Below are positions 36,250-47,999 of a stretch of DNA of 64,000 nt, one piece after another. The stretch lies in the NCBI GenBank assembly GCA_039619475.1, contig CM077116.1, positions 33,429,183-33,493,182 on the forward strand, in the 5' to 3' direction. Position 1 is the first letter of the stretch. Every line of letters starts with the position of its first letter. A program made the position numbers and the translations under genes. Below the pieces are notes generated by a model. That model was not told the origin of the DNA. It searched no databases and saw only the letters and a list, made by a program, of their open reading frames with translations. The stretch comes from Icerya purchasi (Eukaryota > Arthropoda > Insecta > Hemiptera > Monophlebidae).

Positions 36250-37268
36250 AGAGCAAGTATTTGATTATTAAAAAATATTAATAAATGATTGCAAAACAAA
36301 AAGCATAGATAGAGAATGTCTATAACTTCAGGAAAATAATCCGACTGGGCGTGTAGAATTCAGACTGTTTATGTTATTTGCATTTGAAATTACAATGACA
36401 TTAAGCAAGAAGTCGTGGAGTAGTTTTTGAACTTCGACGGCTGCAGGCGATCGGTAAAATTTTCTCAACTAGAACCGTGCTTATAATCTCTATTATGATG
36501 ATTGCGCAGTCGTGTAGTACGCGTTAACAATTTCTACAGGGGGCTGGGAGGAGTGCGCGCCAAATTTAGCTTGACGACAGGTGAAAATAAAAGTGCTTAA
36601 CTGCTTGATGATGCTGACGCTAGTAGCGATAACCAGTAATAACAAAGAAAACGCTCCACACCATTCGAAATGAACAGTACTACGATAGAGCTCAAAGTCC
36701 CAAAAGACGCAGCTTCCGTGATAAACACACCAACAATCGGTATAGTAACAAAGACGAAGGAGATTACAAGCAACTTCCAGAATTGTGCCTAGGTGAAAAG
36801 TATTCAGATGTAAACAAATTTTTATGCATATTTTCCATCGTGTTTCTATTGTTAGATTGTTTTTGAACTTTGACGAAACTCAGTTTTTCAAAGAACCGCA
36901 TCGAGTTACTAAAGATAAATAAATATAAAAATAGTAATTATGAATACTTTCCATGCAATAACCCATCATTAAATATCAACTCGTAAAAAAAATTTTCAAA
37001 ATTTCTATTTTATTGCTTTTAATGATCTTTTATATTCGCTTATAATAATTATTAGTCAACGTCTTGTTACCGTAACATTTAACAATTTTTGTATATTTTC
37101 TCTTTTCGACTTTATGGTCATTCAAACTGCGTAACTATGTGCGAGCACTTTTTTAAGAAATATTCCCTTGCTTGATATTTCAACCTGAATTCCGCTTAAT
37201 TTATAAAAACACAAAATATTACGATTATTATTTATTTTTTAAATTATTGATACGTAATTGGTTGAATA
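36250..37268. other. Interval without recognised genes
   Basis: AT-rich; nothing supportable seen. Confidence 0.5.
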
Positions 37269-37272
37269 AATG

Positions 37273-37273
37273 C

Positions 37274-37304
<31 letters not shown>

Positions 37305-37660
37305 AATTACAACGTAATTCTTAGAAAAAATGTCCCAATTTTATGTAACGTTTGTTATATTTTGTAGGATTTTTGTTATTGTTATTTAAAAAATGTCACA
37401 ATTTCATGTAATGAAATATGTAACGAAAAATGTAACGAAAAAATGTCTTAAATTTATATAACGGAAGTTAAATGTTAGAATAGGATTTTTGTGGTTATGT
37501 TATTTTTTGTGTGTGTTGATGCCAGTAAGAATTACGTTATAAATTTTGATCATTTTATACAAAGTATAGAAGAGAAAGAGACAGAAATTAAAGCAAGAGG
37601 GGTCAAGGGGCACAGCCCCTTGCGAGGCCAAAATGACCGAGTTTATATATATATATATAC
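37273..37660 (+). mobile_element. Helentron-like non-autonomous element, copy 2
   Basis: Second copy of the element at 14376-14654, with the same left boundary ((TA)n, then ATTAATTACAACGTAATTCT) and the same right end. Near the right end CAAGGGGCACAGCCCCTTG forms a perfect 7-bp hairpin with a 5-base loop, followed by CGAGGCCAAAATGACCGAG and TTTATATATA. The middle is longer here because of a local repetition of AATGT/AACG words (37380-37450). No coding capacity. Confidence 0.55.
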
Positions 37661-37799
37661 TTATAAGCAAATTAAATATATTACGTACTTCAAAATTCTT
37701 CAGATTCAGTATCAGTTTCTTGCATAAATTCTTAACTACTAAATTTGTCATCGTCAGAATTGCAATCTCTATTTTATTTTGTACGTAGTGGTGTGTTTT

Positions 37800-39430
37800 T
37801 CTTTGAGGACTTTATTGAGCTCCAAATTAGTGAGTCAGAATTAAGGAGCAGGCGATGAAAAACTCGGAATTGCACTTTTCTCTCGTAAATCTTCGAACCA
37901 AGTCTTGTCTGTACCGCTTGAAATATTTATTGCAGGCTTCTACAGCTCCCTCCGATAAAAGTGCAATTAGTAACAGCCCTTTCTCCATCATAATAGAACC
38001 ATGAACGCTAGTATTTTATGCATGGTTGATGTCATCGGATATTACCATAGACATATAGCTGTCGGCCGTTTCTCTCTCTCTCTCTGTAAATAGAAAACTT
38101 CTCAGTGCGTACATTTACGCCCACTGGATATAACTTCGAGAATGATCTTGATTCGATAAATAAGTTTGTAGTTTACACACTGGTTATTTCTGCGACCAAC
38201 TAAGGATTTGTTAAGAATTTACGGCTCGTATTTTCATCGTTGGTACTTTCGAATCCAATCGGTAAATCCATCAGAAGACCTAATATTTTCTTTCAGCATA
38301 CTCTCTGTATTTCTATTGTTCTCAAATTTACACAGCACATGCTTTTCTCCAGGAGGTGCCCTCCATTTTTCGACTCCAAGCTTGTAAGCTAAGTGAGGAA
38401 TTCCTTACGAAGAATTAAAGACCTGAATTCAAAAGTTTTTGTATTAACATCTGTCGTAATATTCAGGTTGTTAAATTGCTTCGAGGTGGTTCTGCAAGTA
38501 CAACATTTCATCGATGAAGTAGAGTCCGTTGCGGCATTGCAAACTTTTGCAATTGTCATAATCAAAAGATGTTTTACGTATACGGTGTTTTCTCTTAAAT
38601 CGAATTCGGTCATAACTAAGGTATCTATTTGCCTTGCTACAAAATGAATTTCCTCCTTCATTGTATCAGAAAATTCTTTAACAGGTATCGGTCGATAATG
38701 ACGAGGAAAAGAAGGAGTTAGATTCTAACACCTTCCTCCGTACAAAAATGTAATATTACGAAATTATTTTGACATATATGGCTGTTCGTTACCTTCCATA
38801 TTTTTTTTATAACGAATTTGATGCGATCCGTCGCAACCCTATTTGGACAAAAGAATAAGCTTTTGTCTATCTTCTAAGTTCAAGTCGTTTAGCTCCTGAT
38901 CGAAATGCGTTACGAGCCGTGGTGTCGTATTATCTCGGGTATTCTGTAACCGAACTTCCACTTACGGGTGGATAGCTCTCTCTTCTCGAACTAATTTATA
39001 ACACACCTCCTTAGCTCGGTTTCTTATTACATTTTATTGATTTCTGCAAGATCAGCTTCCACAAAAATTGTACAGAAGATATCGAAAGTCGTTAATTTTG
39101 TAACAGTTTGTTTTGAAGATGCTTTATAAAAACTTTTAATTTTTTTTTTGCACGTCTTGGAGTACTCAACATTTCATTCACCAAATCGGCTGCAGCTCCT
39201 CTTCCGGAAGCGTAGAGTTCATTACGAGTTGCTCGTACTAAAATATCTTCATCTGAAATTCCACGTGTTTTACTGACGTTTCTTCTTTTGCTTCTCCACT
39301 TAAATCCTGAAGGCGTTTTTTAGGTCGACCGGGGGTTGATTGAAGAAAGCCTTTGAAGATCATTACCGTACCGTTCAACCATTTCCTGTTCATTTGGATG
39401 AACATACCCTCCGTCCTATTTGCTTTTAAA
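37800..39430 (-). pseudogene. RAG1/Transib-like transposase remnant
   Basis: Minus strand, many stops and shifts. In order: EMVERYGNDLQRLSSINPRS (about 39410-39350); KTRGISDEDILVRATRNELY; a GCDGS block (about 38838); KVCNAATDSTSSMKCCTCRT (about 38540-38480), with a CxxC pair; GLLMDLPIGFESTNDENTSR (about 38280-38215); and, after shifts, LSEGAVEACNKYFKRYRQDL (about 37960-37898), then FHRLLLNSDSLI. From memory of the RAG1/Transib family, GCDG carries the first catalytic Asp, the CxxC block follows the second Asp (apparently lost here), and the SEG...NK block holds the catalytic Glu (retained). Termini and target duplication were not found. Confidence 0.65.
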
Positions 39431-39639
39431 ACTCCGAATTAGGTTCTTCGGAGTTTCTTTTTGCTTATCCCTGTAGTCACCACAAATAGAAAATTTTGAC
39501 GGTGATTACCCAAATTTTACGTAATAAACTATAAATTCAGCCATGCGAGTTTTTATTTAAAGAAATCTTAGGAAATCAACGGAATTTTAATAAGTAAATA
39601 TTTTCAACGTCGAGAATAAGTAACAATATTTTATTTTTT

Positions 39640-39885
39640 TGACATGGATATGTCTTGTCAAGAGCAGAAACGTCACGCTTTTTTTAAGAGCAAAAACTGT
39701 AACGCTATTTAATTAAAACATATAAGCTGTGTCAACTGAGCCGTGTGATATTAATTATATGGGTGATCAAAAAACTGCTGCTACCATAGTATCAACAAGG
39801 AGTTTCGTAACCAGGAGAGTAAAGACCTCCTGGAATTTTACATTGGACATTTTTTAGCTGAGGAAAAATAAGACATATCCATGTA
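39640..39885. repeat. Possible short TIR element
   Basis: ACATGGATATGTCTT at about 39642-39656 recurs as its complement (AAGACATATCCATGT) at about 39869-39883, about 240 bp apart overall. The interior has a local duplication (AAGAGCAGAAACGTCACGCT and AAGAGCAAAAACTGTAACGCT). A MITE is possible, but the motif is itself nearly palindromic, so chance is not excluded. Confidence 0.3.
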
Positions 39886-40913
39886 GCGATGTATCTGCAT
39901 GTAGTGTAGATACTTTACATTTATTTATTATGCGTACATGTATTTTTAAAAAGAAAAATCAGATTAAAAAGAAAAAAGAAAAATAGACTTACACCACTTT
40001 CAAAATAAGTGGTCCATATAAACACAGGAGCGAATATTCATAATAAATGTAATAAGTTTGTACATGATTTTATTTTTTTTTTGAATTTTTTAAAATTTAT
40101 TACAATCTTAAAATAAATCTTAAATAAGTAATAAATATAACAACTGAGAAAAGAACGTGAAATAAAAACTTAGCCCGGTCGTTCATGTAAATATTTGATA
40201 TTGTCTAAAGCAGTTTTTCTTTTTTTCTTTTAAAAACTCTGAACGTTTTTTATTTTTCTTTATCTTTTTTGTTTTATTCTCGAAATAAAAGTTTTCAATA
40301 GCCATGAGATTTTTTTAGCGGGCAAAATGGAACGCTCTAAAAGAAGTGAAAGAAAAATGTAATAATATTCCTTTTTATTATCTGTATAATAATGTATACT
40401 TTATAAAAGTTAGCGTGAGATTTTTGATTATCCCTCCCTCACTATGAGATTTGTTGAGATTTTCCTGGACCCCCTTTGCCGCCATTTAGAGCTTACGTAA
40501 TTAATGGGGATGGTCCTTCTCGAACGACTGGAAAATATGCTATTCGCATTTTCCGAAATGTTGGCGTCGTCGAGATGCAATACGTTTCTGTACCTTAGAG
40601 GCTCAGACGATGATAATTTCAAGTGGAAACCGACTACTAACATTAGTCATTGTCCGGTTGTAAGAGTAAAAGTCCGGGAACTTACGCTATAGTGTACTAC
40701 TTTAGATTTTACTGTGTAAATAAACCGTTTTTTATTTACTCACCGATTTCATAACAGGAAGCAAAAAACAATTATCGAAACGGGAGATATGATACACTCT
40801 AGCCGCGTAGACTCATAAATCGAATCATCATTTCGCTGTGAGCTGGATACTTAAAAAATATTTTACGAAAAAATTGTCAGAGTGTATCGTAAATGTTGTT
40901 CGCTAAATAATAT

Positions 40914-41028
40914 TGTAAAAATCATGAAATACTAATCACAGAGAAGTTTTTATTAAAAATCGAAAAGTCGGCGGGATCTTTTTGATTTTTAATAAAGACT
41001 TCTGTGTTTAGTATTTCGTAATTTTTAA
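40914..41028. repeat. Short palindrome, about 50-bp arms
   Basis: Arms 40914-40966 and 40979-41028 are reverse complements with a few mismatches around a 12-bp GC-rich spacer (GTCGGCGGGATC). Non-coding; possibly a foldback remnant. Confidence 0.8.
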
Positions 41029-41135
41029 TTTAGAGAATTATCAGGAGATGTGTTATAATAACAATAAAATTAAAAAATTCCATTTCAACAAGTTCGCAAG
41101 TCGTGCAATTCACTTACTATACAAATGTTGGAGTA

Positions 41136-42019
41136 CGTGGGTTGTTCAAAAAAAAAGAGACCGAACTTTCTTCATAAAATCGTTTTTGTAATACTTACAA
41201 TTTTATACATATTTGTCACCTTCAAAGTACTCCGCCTTGCTTGCTATGCAATGGTCCGATCGTTTTTTTTACTATCCCTACGCTCCCTGGAACTGGGTTT
41301 TGTGTGATGTCTCGTAGCTGTTCCTGCGATTTCTCTTGAACTTCTTCTATACTTCGAAAACGACGTGTGTTCGAGGTGGATTTTAGTTTCGGAAATAGGA
41401 AAAAGTCTGCTGGAGCCATGTCTGGAGAATAGGGAGGATAGGAAAGTACTGCTGTTCCATTATTGCCCAAAAATTGACCAACAAGCAGAAACGAGTGACT
41501 TGGCTCGTTGTTATGATTTTTGCTTCTATCAAAATTTCTTGACACAACGCGATCCCGACTTCTTCTGCAACCTCTGGCACAGTTAAACGACGATTTCCAC
41601 GAATCACAGATCGAACGACATCAGTGTTTTCATCATTTATTGACGTCGATGATCTGTCCGATTTGAAACGCGTAAACTACTCGTACCACTGTGTACAGCT
41701 CATAGAGTTCTCCTTATGGGCTTGCTGAAGCAGTGGCCATGTTTCAGAAAAAGATTTTGCCGATGTTAAAGGAAAGTTTAATGTTGCAACGTTACTCCAC
41801 AGAGTCCTTTATTTCCACTTTCTCGCTATTTCGCAGAGCGCTGACTGTACCGGTTCACTTGATCACTCTATTCGCTGACTAATCACGCTGCCGTAATTAA
41901 GCGCCTTATTTTGTTTCGAAAGAATGTCACGCTACATGTAGCATGACGCGCGTATTTAAATTTTTAGACCGTTCGGACGCAATTTCAAAAGTTCGGTCTT
42001 TTTTTGAACAGACCGTGTG
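41136..42019 (-). mobile_element. Mariner element, internally deleted
   Basis: The ends are imperfect inverted repeats just inside TA dinucleotides (41134-41135 and 42020-42021): left GTTGTTCAAAAAAAAAGAGA, right complement CTGTTCAAAAAAAGACCGAA. The minus strand carries transposase pieces. One is an HTH-type N-terminus with RSVIRGNRRLTVPEVAEEVG. A direct jump then leads to HNNEPSHSFLLVGQFLGNNG and PYSPDMAPADFFLFPKLKST. In DD34D mariner transposases the first Asp (GDE) lies in the missing part, HDN is here HNN (Asp to Asn), and SPD is retained. The element is 884 bp against about 1.3 kb for full length, and is non-autonomous. Confidence 0.85.
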
Positions 42020-42023
42020 TATA

Positions 42024-43540
42024 ACTTTCGAAACGGCTCTTACAAAAATGTTAAAAATTAAGTATACTTAAATGATTTTTTAAAAAAAGTTACCAAGTTA
42101 AACTTGACAAATTACTGAAAATATACTAAAAAACCGGTTCAACAGGAGCATTAAGCTTCTTATAAAGAAGGAACCAACTGAAACAATTCGCTAACGAGAA
42201 AACCGACGATATTTAGTAACCCAGTGTGTCAGATAAATTACGAATATTGTTTGCGATTTTTAAAATACGAATTTAATATGCTTTTATTAATGACTGGAAA
42301 TTAACAAGTACTTTTAGCGACGCATAGTTCAGTTAGGCCGTGTTTGCACTGAGTACGCGATACGTGGTTAGTTTGATTTTCTCCGATCGCATGTGCAGAT
42401 TGGAAATGGTTTGTTCGAAAATCGGTAGAGTGTATTATTTTTGCCATGATTTTTTAATTTGAGACGTAGAAAAACGCCTCATTTTACGAAATAAAGGGCA
42501 TAAAAATTATAAGAGAGGAATTTAATTGAACAAAAAACAAAAGGCAAATCGTTGATAATCGTTGATTTATTAGAATTGTAAAAATTTGAATGGCTAAATT
42601 CCCTTTTTTGAGGTTTTCTTTTAATTCTTCATAATGTGCATAAAACTACAACTATGTAATTAACGAAACCATTAATCTGTACGAATTTTTACATTCTCCC
42701 TTTATTGTTATAATTTTTGTTTTTTTGTATTAGACGACTGCTAGTAATCAGTTATTATCAGACCGAATTGATCCTTTTTTAAACAATTTTAGAAGTTAAC
42801 TTGACAAAATAGAAACACAATAGCGATAGAAAACAATCGGATAACTGAACACACACATCAGTCTTTGCACTTTCCACATTAGCTGAGACGCGTGTACACA
42901 TCGAGAATGTCGACACGGCTTTAGTCTAAACATGGTTTCGTAGATGACGCACAAATGCTTGCGACTATATCTTCGAAACTGGCGTATTATGCTTTTCGCT
43001 TGTACGACCGGGTGTCGATAGAACGTGTTTACAAACCCTCTAGACTGCATAATAAGCTGCAATTCTGGGGCTTCTTAAAATTAAACGAACCGTTTTGCCT
43101 ACTAATCGAAAGTACGAAAACGTTCTCTTATTTATTTACATGTCATCATCATTTTTTACATTCAGAAATTTCTTGCTCCGGTCGAATACAAGCGGCAGTC
43201 TAAGGGGGACAGTTCATCATCCGCAAAATGTATTAACAGTTAAAAAGGAACGGATCGTTGTTTGAACAATATCAGCAGTTCAAAAGATGCCGTCATTTAA
43301 GTGACGGGGTTGCACCGGATGCGAATCCGAAGAACCGTTCGTACAAGATGATACGAAATTGCTCGCGTGAATTCGTACGATTAGAGTTGGTTACGTCGCT
43401 TGAAAATTTTTCACCGAAAGTGGGATAATTTCTTTTGCGCTCTATGTACTCGATGTTAGTTCAGCGTATCTTTTTATTTTTTTTTAATCAGAATAGCGTA
43501 TCGACCAGTACAAACGAACTAGAGAATACGTGTTTTATCG
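42024..43540. other. Interval without recognised genes
   Basis: AT-rich. A weak inverted match (GCCGTGT near 42341 and ACACGGC near 42915) is discussed under rejected items. Confidence 0.5.
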
Positions 43541-43543
43541 CAC

Positions 43544-44611
43544 TTGCTTTTCGATTTCCATGATTTATATTTAAGGAACAACAGTCCAGTCTGCGCATGT
43601 AAACCATTAGAAAAGGTGCAGGATTTTAAGTATTTAGGGGTTTTTATAGATAGCAATATGAATTGGAAAAAACATATACAAAATTTAAGTGTAAAAATCA
43701 GACAGACCATTCCAGCATTATATAAGATGAAACAAGTACTTCCATATGAAACACTAAAAATTTTTTTTAACGCAATGATAATGTCTAGGATATTATATGG
43801 TATTCAAATATGGGGAGAAGCGAAGAAATCACAACTTAACAAGATAGCGAAATTGCAGAAAAGATGTTTAAAATTACTGCTTCCTCATGGTGGAAGGTAA
43901 ACAATGTGATGTCGCCAAAAATGTATTATTATTATTATAGATTATTGGAGCTCAAAACCAATAATATCAGAATACCATCAAGACCTAAAATTAGAGTTAC
44001 GAGAGATCAAAATACAAAATACTTTATTCAACCAAAGGGGAACAATTTAAGGATTGATAATACACAGCAGACAGTACTAATTAAATTACTACGGGAAATT
44101 CCAAGTAATATATTAAAGGAGAAAAGATTAGGTGCGTGGAAGGAAGACGTAAAAAAATGGCTGACAAATTGGTGTGCAGATTAAGAAACTATCGAGGATT
44201 CATCTATTTGTACTACCATATCGGTGACTCGTCTTTATTTCGTAAATTAGGTTCCTAAATTTCTCTTTGCTCAGCACAGGAACTACAACAGGCGCATGTA
44301 GATGATTTTCAATAATGTAGCGGAAAAGATCTTCTTTCTTTTACATTAGTGGGAATGATTATTTTGAGTGTGACTGGTTGGTGATGTATAGATGCTAAGT
44401 GTGTAGTCATAAGAAGTTACTGTACTAAATTAATTAAATTACTATAGTGATAAGAAATATTATTTTAGATGTATTGAAATGTTATTAGTAAATTGTAAAT
44501 TTATGTCAAATAAACGATAATGAGGGGGACGGGAACTCACGAAACGGGCAAAATTGCCTTGTAAGACCCACAGCTTCCTTATTTAAAAAAAAAAAAAAAA
44601 AAAAAAAAAAT
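43544..44611 (+). pseudogene. LINE family B, copy 1 (RT C-terminus and 3' UTR)
   Basis: The frame reads LEKVQDFKYLGVFIDSNMNW, KKHIQNLSVKIRQTIPALYK and SRILYGIQIWGEAKKSQLNK, the post-catalytic thumb of a CR1/Jockey-type RT. A frameshift near 43890 leads into the next phase, ending LREIPSNILKEKRLGAWKED and TNWCAD before TAA at about 44182. A 3' UTR of about 400 bp ends with ACCCACAGCTTCCTTATTT and a run of 26 A's (44585-44610). The last block matches the 23.1-kb copy in inverse orientation. It is truncated at the 5' end and dead. Confidence 0.85.
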
Positions 44612-44614
44612 TAT

Positions 44615-46980
44615 TTCAGCGCGAAATGTGAGAACAAGCGTGTGTAAATTCGTGAATATTTGACGTGCCGAAATGGAAAAGGTCAATATGCGAGATTGTG
44701 CTGAAGAAATTATGAACTTTTTACATATAGAGTATAAGGTCGGCATTTAAATCTACTCGTATTCAAAGTCAGCGGAGAACAGACCTGACCGGAATGTATT
44801 TCTCTGCAAAAGATGATATGTCCGATTAACATTAATCGAAGCCAAAGACTTCTTTACAAAATGATTTATTTTTACGCTTATTCGAAAATCAAGCGATTGA
44901 ATTATTTTTAAATAGATTTAACTGAAAAATAAAATTGTCGTTAAAAAATCAGTGTAATTTTAAGATTTTCTTTCATTTTCGCTTGAAAAATTTTATCGAT
45001 GAGCAACGGATTAAAAACCGAATGAAAATAAACGTTTTGAATCAGAATAATTGGGTATAGATTGTTTCCGACGCGCACTAAACAGAATTAATCGCAACAG
45101 GAACGTGTCTATTCTTTTATTTTGCAATCTGCATGCGAAAAGAGCCTGTTGCACGTATTGCGCGCCAACTGATTGCGTATCATTCGAAATTTAAAGAATA
45201 TATTTTTCTTACTTACACAACTGGGTAGCGGCTATTTCGAAAATTCGGCAGTATACAGGAAATGAGTAGAAAAATAATTGGAATGAGGGGGAATAATCGA
45301 GTGGGAAAAGCAAGAAAGAAATAATGGAATACAAGTATTATAAAAGGACTAGTCATACTTGTATTCTTATCATGCGAATACCGCGAAAACTTCGAAGAAA
45401 TGAACAATAACGGGATACATAAGCAGAAAGAGAATGCGAGAATGATAAAAACAAAAATAACAAATAAAACTAATCGTATAACGAAAAATTAACGCTCATC
45501 TGCAAAGTTCTCGATAACATTTATCTCCTTTTCTTAAATATCGTCCATTTAGTTAGGTCGAAACTACTTACAAATCAAGCATAATGGAGCCTGTGGAAAA
45601 ATACGCACATATTTTTACGCTGCATTGATCATTTGCAAAATTCATAAAATTAACTGCGCCAGGTGATTCGAAAGTTGGTTTTTAAAAATGAACTGACCAG
45701 TTAGTTCAGGAAATTGAATCCAAACTGCAATTTTTCTTTAACTCCTAAATAGCAAAACAAATAATAATAGTTAACTAAAAGTATATGTGTATGGTAAAAA
45801 GCTTTTGCAGGTAAATCTTCAGCTAGAAAAAAAAAGTCTTAAGCATAAGACACCGAAAAAGAATTAAACAACGCGGCGAAACGTAAGATAGTTTAACATT
45901 TTAAGTACAAATTTGAAATTAGAAGTAAGATAATTTTAGCAACTGAAAGAATTCGATTGCAAAGAAAAGGGGAAACAAAGGATAAAGGAAACGAAGATAA
46001 ACGGAGGAAAATAAGTTTTGTCGCTGGTAGAGGCATCTTTGCTAGTTTGGTCGTTACTAATTCATTAAAATGGGGAATTGAAAGAAACAGAAAGATCCAA
46101 AGGCTATGGTTCGGGGGGAGGATACGAAGGAACTAGTCGAATTCAGTGGGAAACCACGAAAACAAAATTCCGGCTGTCGGATATTGCGATGATCGCAACG
46201 TACAAACAAACGGGATAGAATGAAAGTCGGTCCGAAGCAACTTTGAACGGAAATTTTTGCTCGTTATTTATTATTTATCCGGACTTGAATAAAAACTTAA
46301 ATATATTTTTTGCGTTTCGAAAGGCGAATATCCTGTGTAGGTGTGAGCGTTCGTTAGAAATTACAGAAGGAGTTTTAACAGCGACAGAAAAGGTATGTTG
46401 AACTTATTTCGCTGCGGTGGTGCTAACACGAAAAAGGGTTCAAGTTGAGCACCGCGTCGAAGAATGTCATTGCCTTTTCATCCTGTCGAAAACATTTTCG
46501 TCAGATTCGAAATAGTAGCCAATTATAAATTTAGTATTGCTTTTCTTTTTTACTTTTCGTCACGTTGGCTGAAATACAAAAAAAAGCTCGACGTATTCAG
46601 TCGCGAAACTAGTATTTGTGGTGCCTTAGTGTTAAATACAATGAAAATTTGGAAAAAAGAGTTACTTAAGCACAATATATGGTATTTGGTCGGTTCCCGA
46701 ACACGAAAAACGCGAATGTATGTTTGTTCCGAATATTTGAAGAAACTTAATCTCACTTCTGCGAACAGTGAAATTTCACAAGTTATTATCCCCTTTTTCC
46801 CGTACACACGCTGGCAGTAAACCGCGGAAATCCAATTAGAGAAAAAAAGCGAGTCTATTACAGGCTGCCTATCAAAAGCCGATCAAAAATGTTGTCAGAC
46901 CTAATCAGCTTGCAACTGCGAAAAAATAACATTTCACCTAATAAATTGGCACGGCTTTTCTCCCCGCGAATAAAAGAAAA
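44615..46980. other. Interval without recognised genes
   Basis: AT-rich. A 118-codon plus frame (46464-46820) shows no family resemblance. Confidence 0.5.
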
Positions 46981-46984
46981 TCAC

Positions 46985-47365
46985 TAGTATAGACTGGAAA
47001 AAATTAATTTTAAAATGGTTATTTCCAATATTATCTACCAATACAATTATTCCCGATTTTCAATTTGGTTTTCGCAAGCAGCACAACACTATAGAACAGG
47101 TTCACAGACTGACAAAGGTTATTGAAAATAGCTTGGAAAACAAAAATATTTGCACGGCCGCGTTTCTGAATGTCCAGCAGGTTTTCGATAAGATATGGCA
47201 TCAGGGATTGTTGTATAAAGTTAAACTTCTGCTTCCGTATTCCTATCTACTACTTAAATCGTATATACAAGAAAGATATTTTCGAGTGAAAATAGCCAAT
47301 GAATACTCAGATATTTTTACGGTAAGTACCGGGGTCCCGCAAGGGATCGTTCTGGGTCCAATATT
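46985..47365 (+). pseudogene. Jockey-type reverse transcriptase fragment
   Basis: Reads KKLILKWLFPILSTNTIIPD, FQFGFRKQHNTIEQVHRLTK, AAFLNVQQVFDKIWHQGLLY and STGVPQGIVLGPIL: RT motifs from the fingers to the 'PQGsvLGP' block. In motif A the catalytic Asp of 'FLDv..AFD' is Asn (FLNVQQVFD), so the enzyme would be inactive even if complete. The frame runs straight into A-rich sequence and then the hAT remnant at 47375. Everything downstream (YADD, thumb) is missing. Confidence 0.85.
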
Positions 47366-47374
47366 AAAAAAAAC

Positions 47375-47995
47375 AAAAAAAATTTACTGCGAGAGACAAA
47401 ATAACAGCTCTAAAAAGGAAACTAAATTTCTGTATTTTTTGCATTGAAAAGAATAATGTTGAATGTTTTCCACTTTCAAATAGAATTATACAGAGAACAT
47501 GAAAGAAAATTACTAACTGAAATTTAGAACATTATTACCGATCATTTGGCGAACCTGTTAAAATCTTTGTCAGAATAATTCCCGATTTCCGATAATGACA
47601 TCGACTGGGTACAAAATCCATTTATCAATAAAGACAAATCTGAAACTTTATCAATGCTGGAATATGAATCACTCCAATTGTGATATTCAGAGTTCAACTG
47701 CTTTAAAATACACCACATTTAAATCAGTGTCACTTAAAGAAGTTAGTATTAAATATGAATACCCTCAAGTAGCCAAGAAGGCTATTTTAACTCTGCTCCC
47801 TTTTATAAGTGCGTATAGATATGCGAGACAGGCTTTTATGCATAAACGAAAAATAAATTCGGGAGTAAATTGGATGCTATTCCGGATGCACGCTTATAAC
47901 TGCCGGATATTAAACCAAGATTTAACACCATTATTAGTAAAACAGTGAAACAATTTCATTCTTCACATTAATTTGTTTAAAATTTTTTATTAAAT
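47375..47995 (+). pseudogene. hAT-type transposase C-terminus (ZBED/FAM200-like)
   Basis: Over three phases the sequence reads DKITALKRKLNFCIFCIEKN, NDIDWVQNPFINKDKSETLS, then SSTALKYTTFKSVSLKEV and EYPQVAKKAILTLLPFISAY. In the last phase it reads KLDAIPDARL, a stop, then LPDIKPRFNTIISKTV. This is the C-terminal hAT dimerisation region of the ZBED5/SCAND3/FAM200 type (EYP..a.kA...LLPF.tty), from recall of the family. It lacks the catalytic core and is broken by at least three shifts. It abuts the RT fragment upstream. TIRs were not found. Confidence 0.75.
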
Positions 47996-47999
47996 AACT

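Noticed and set aside
42335..42935. Possible MITE with GCCGTGT / ACACGGC ends
   Set aside because: Only 7-10 bases match clearly and there is no convincing target duplication.
46464..46820. 118-codon plus frame with an 85-codon antisense partner
   Set aside because: Open on both strands, low similarity to anything known, no start context or motif support.
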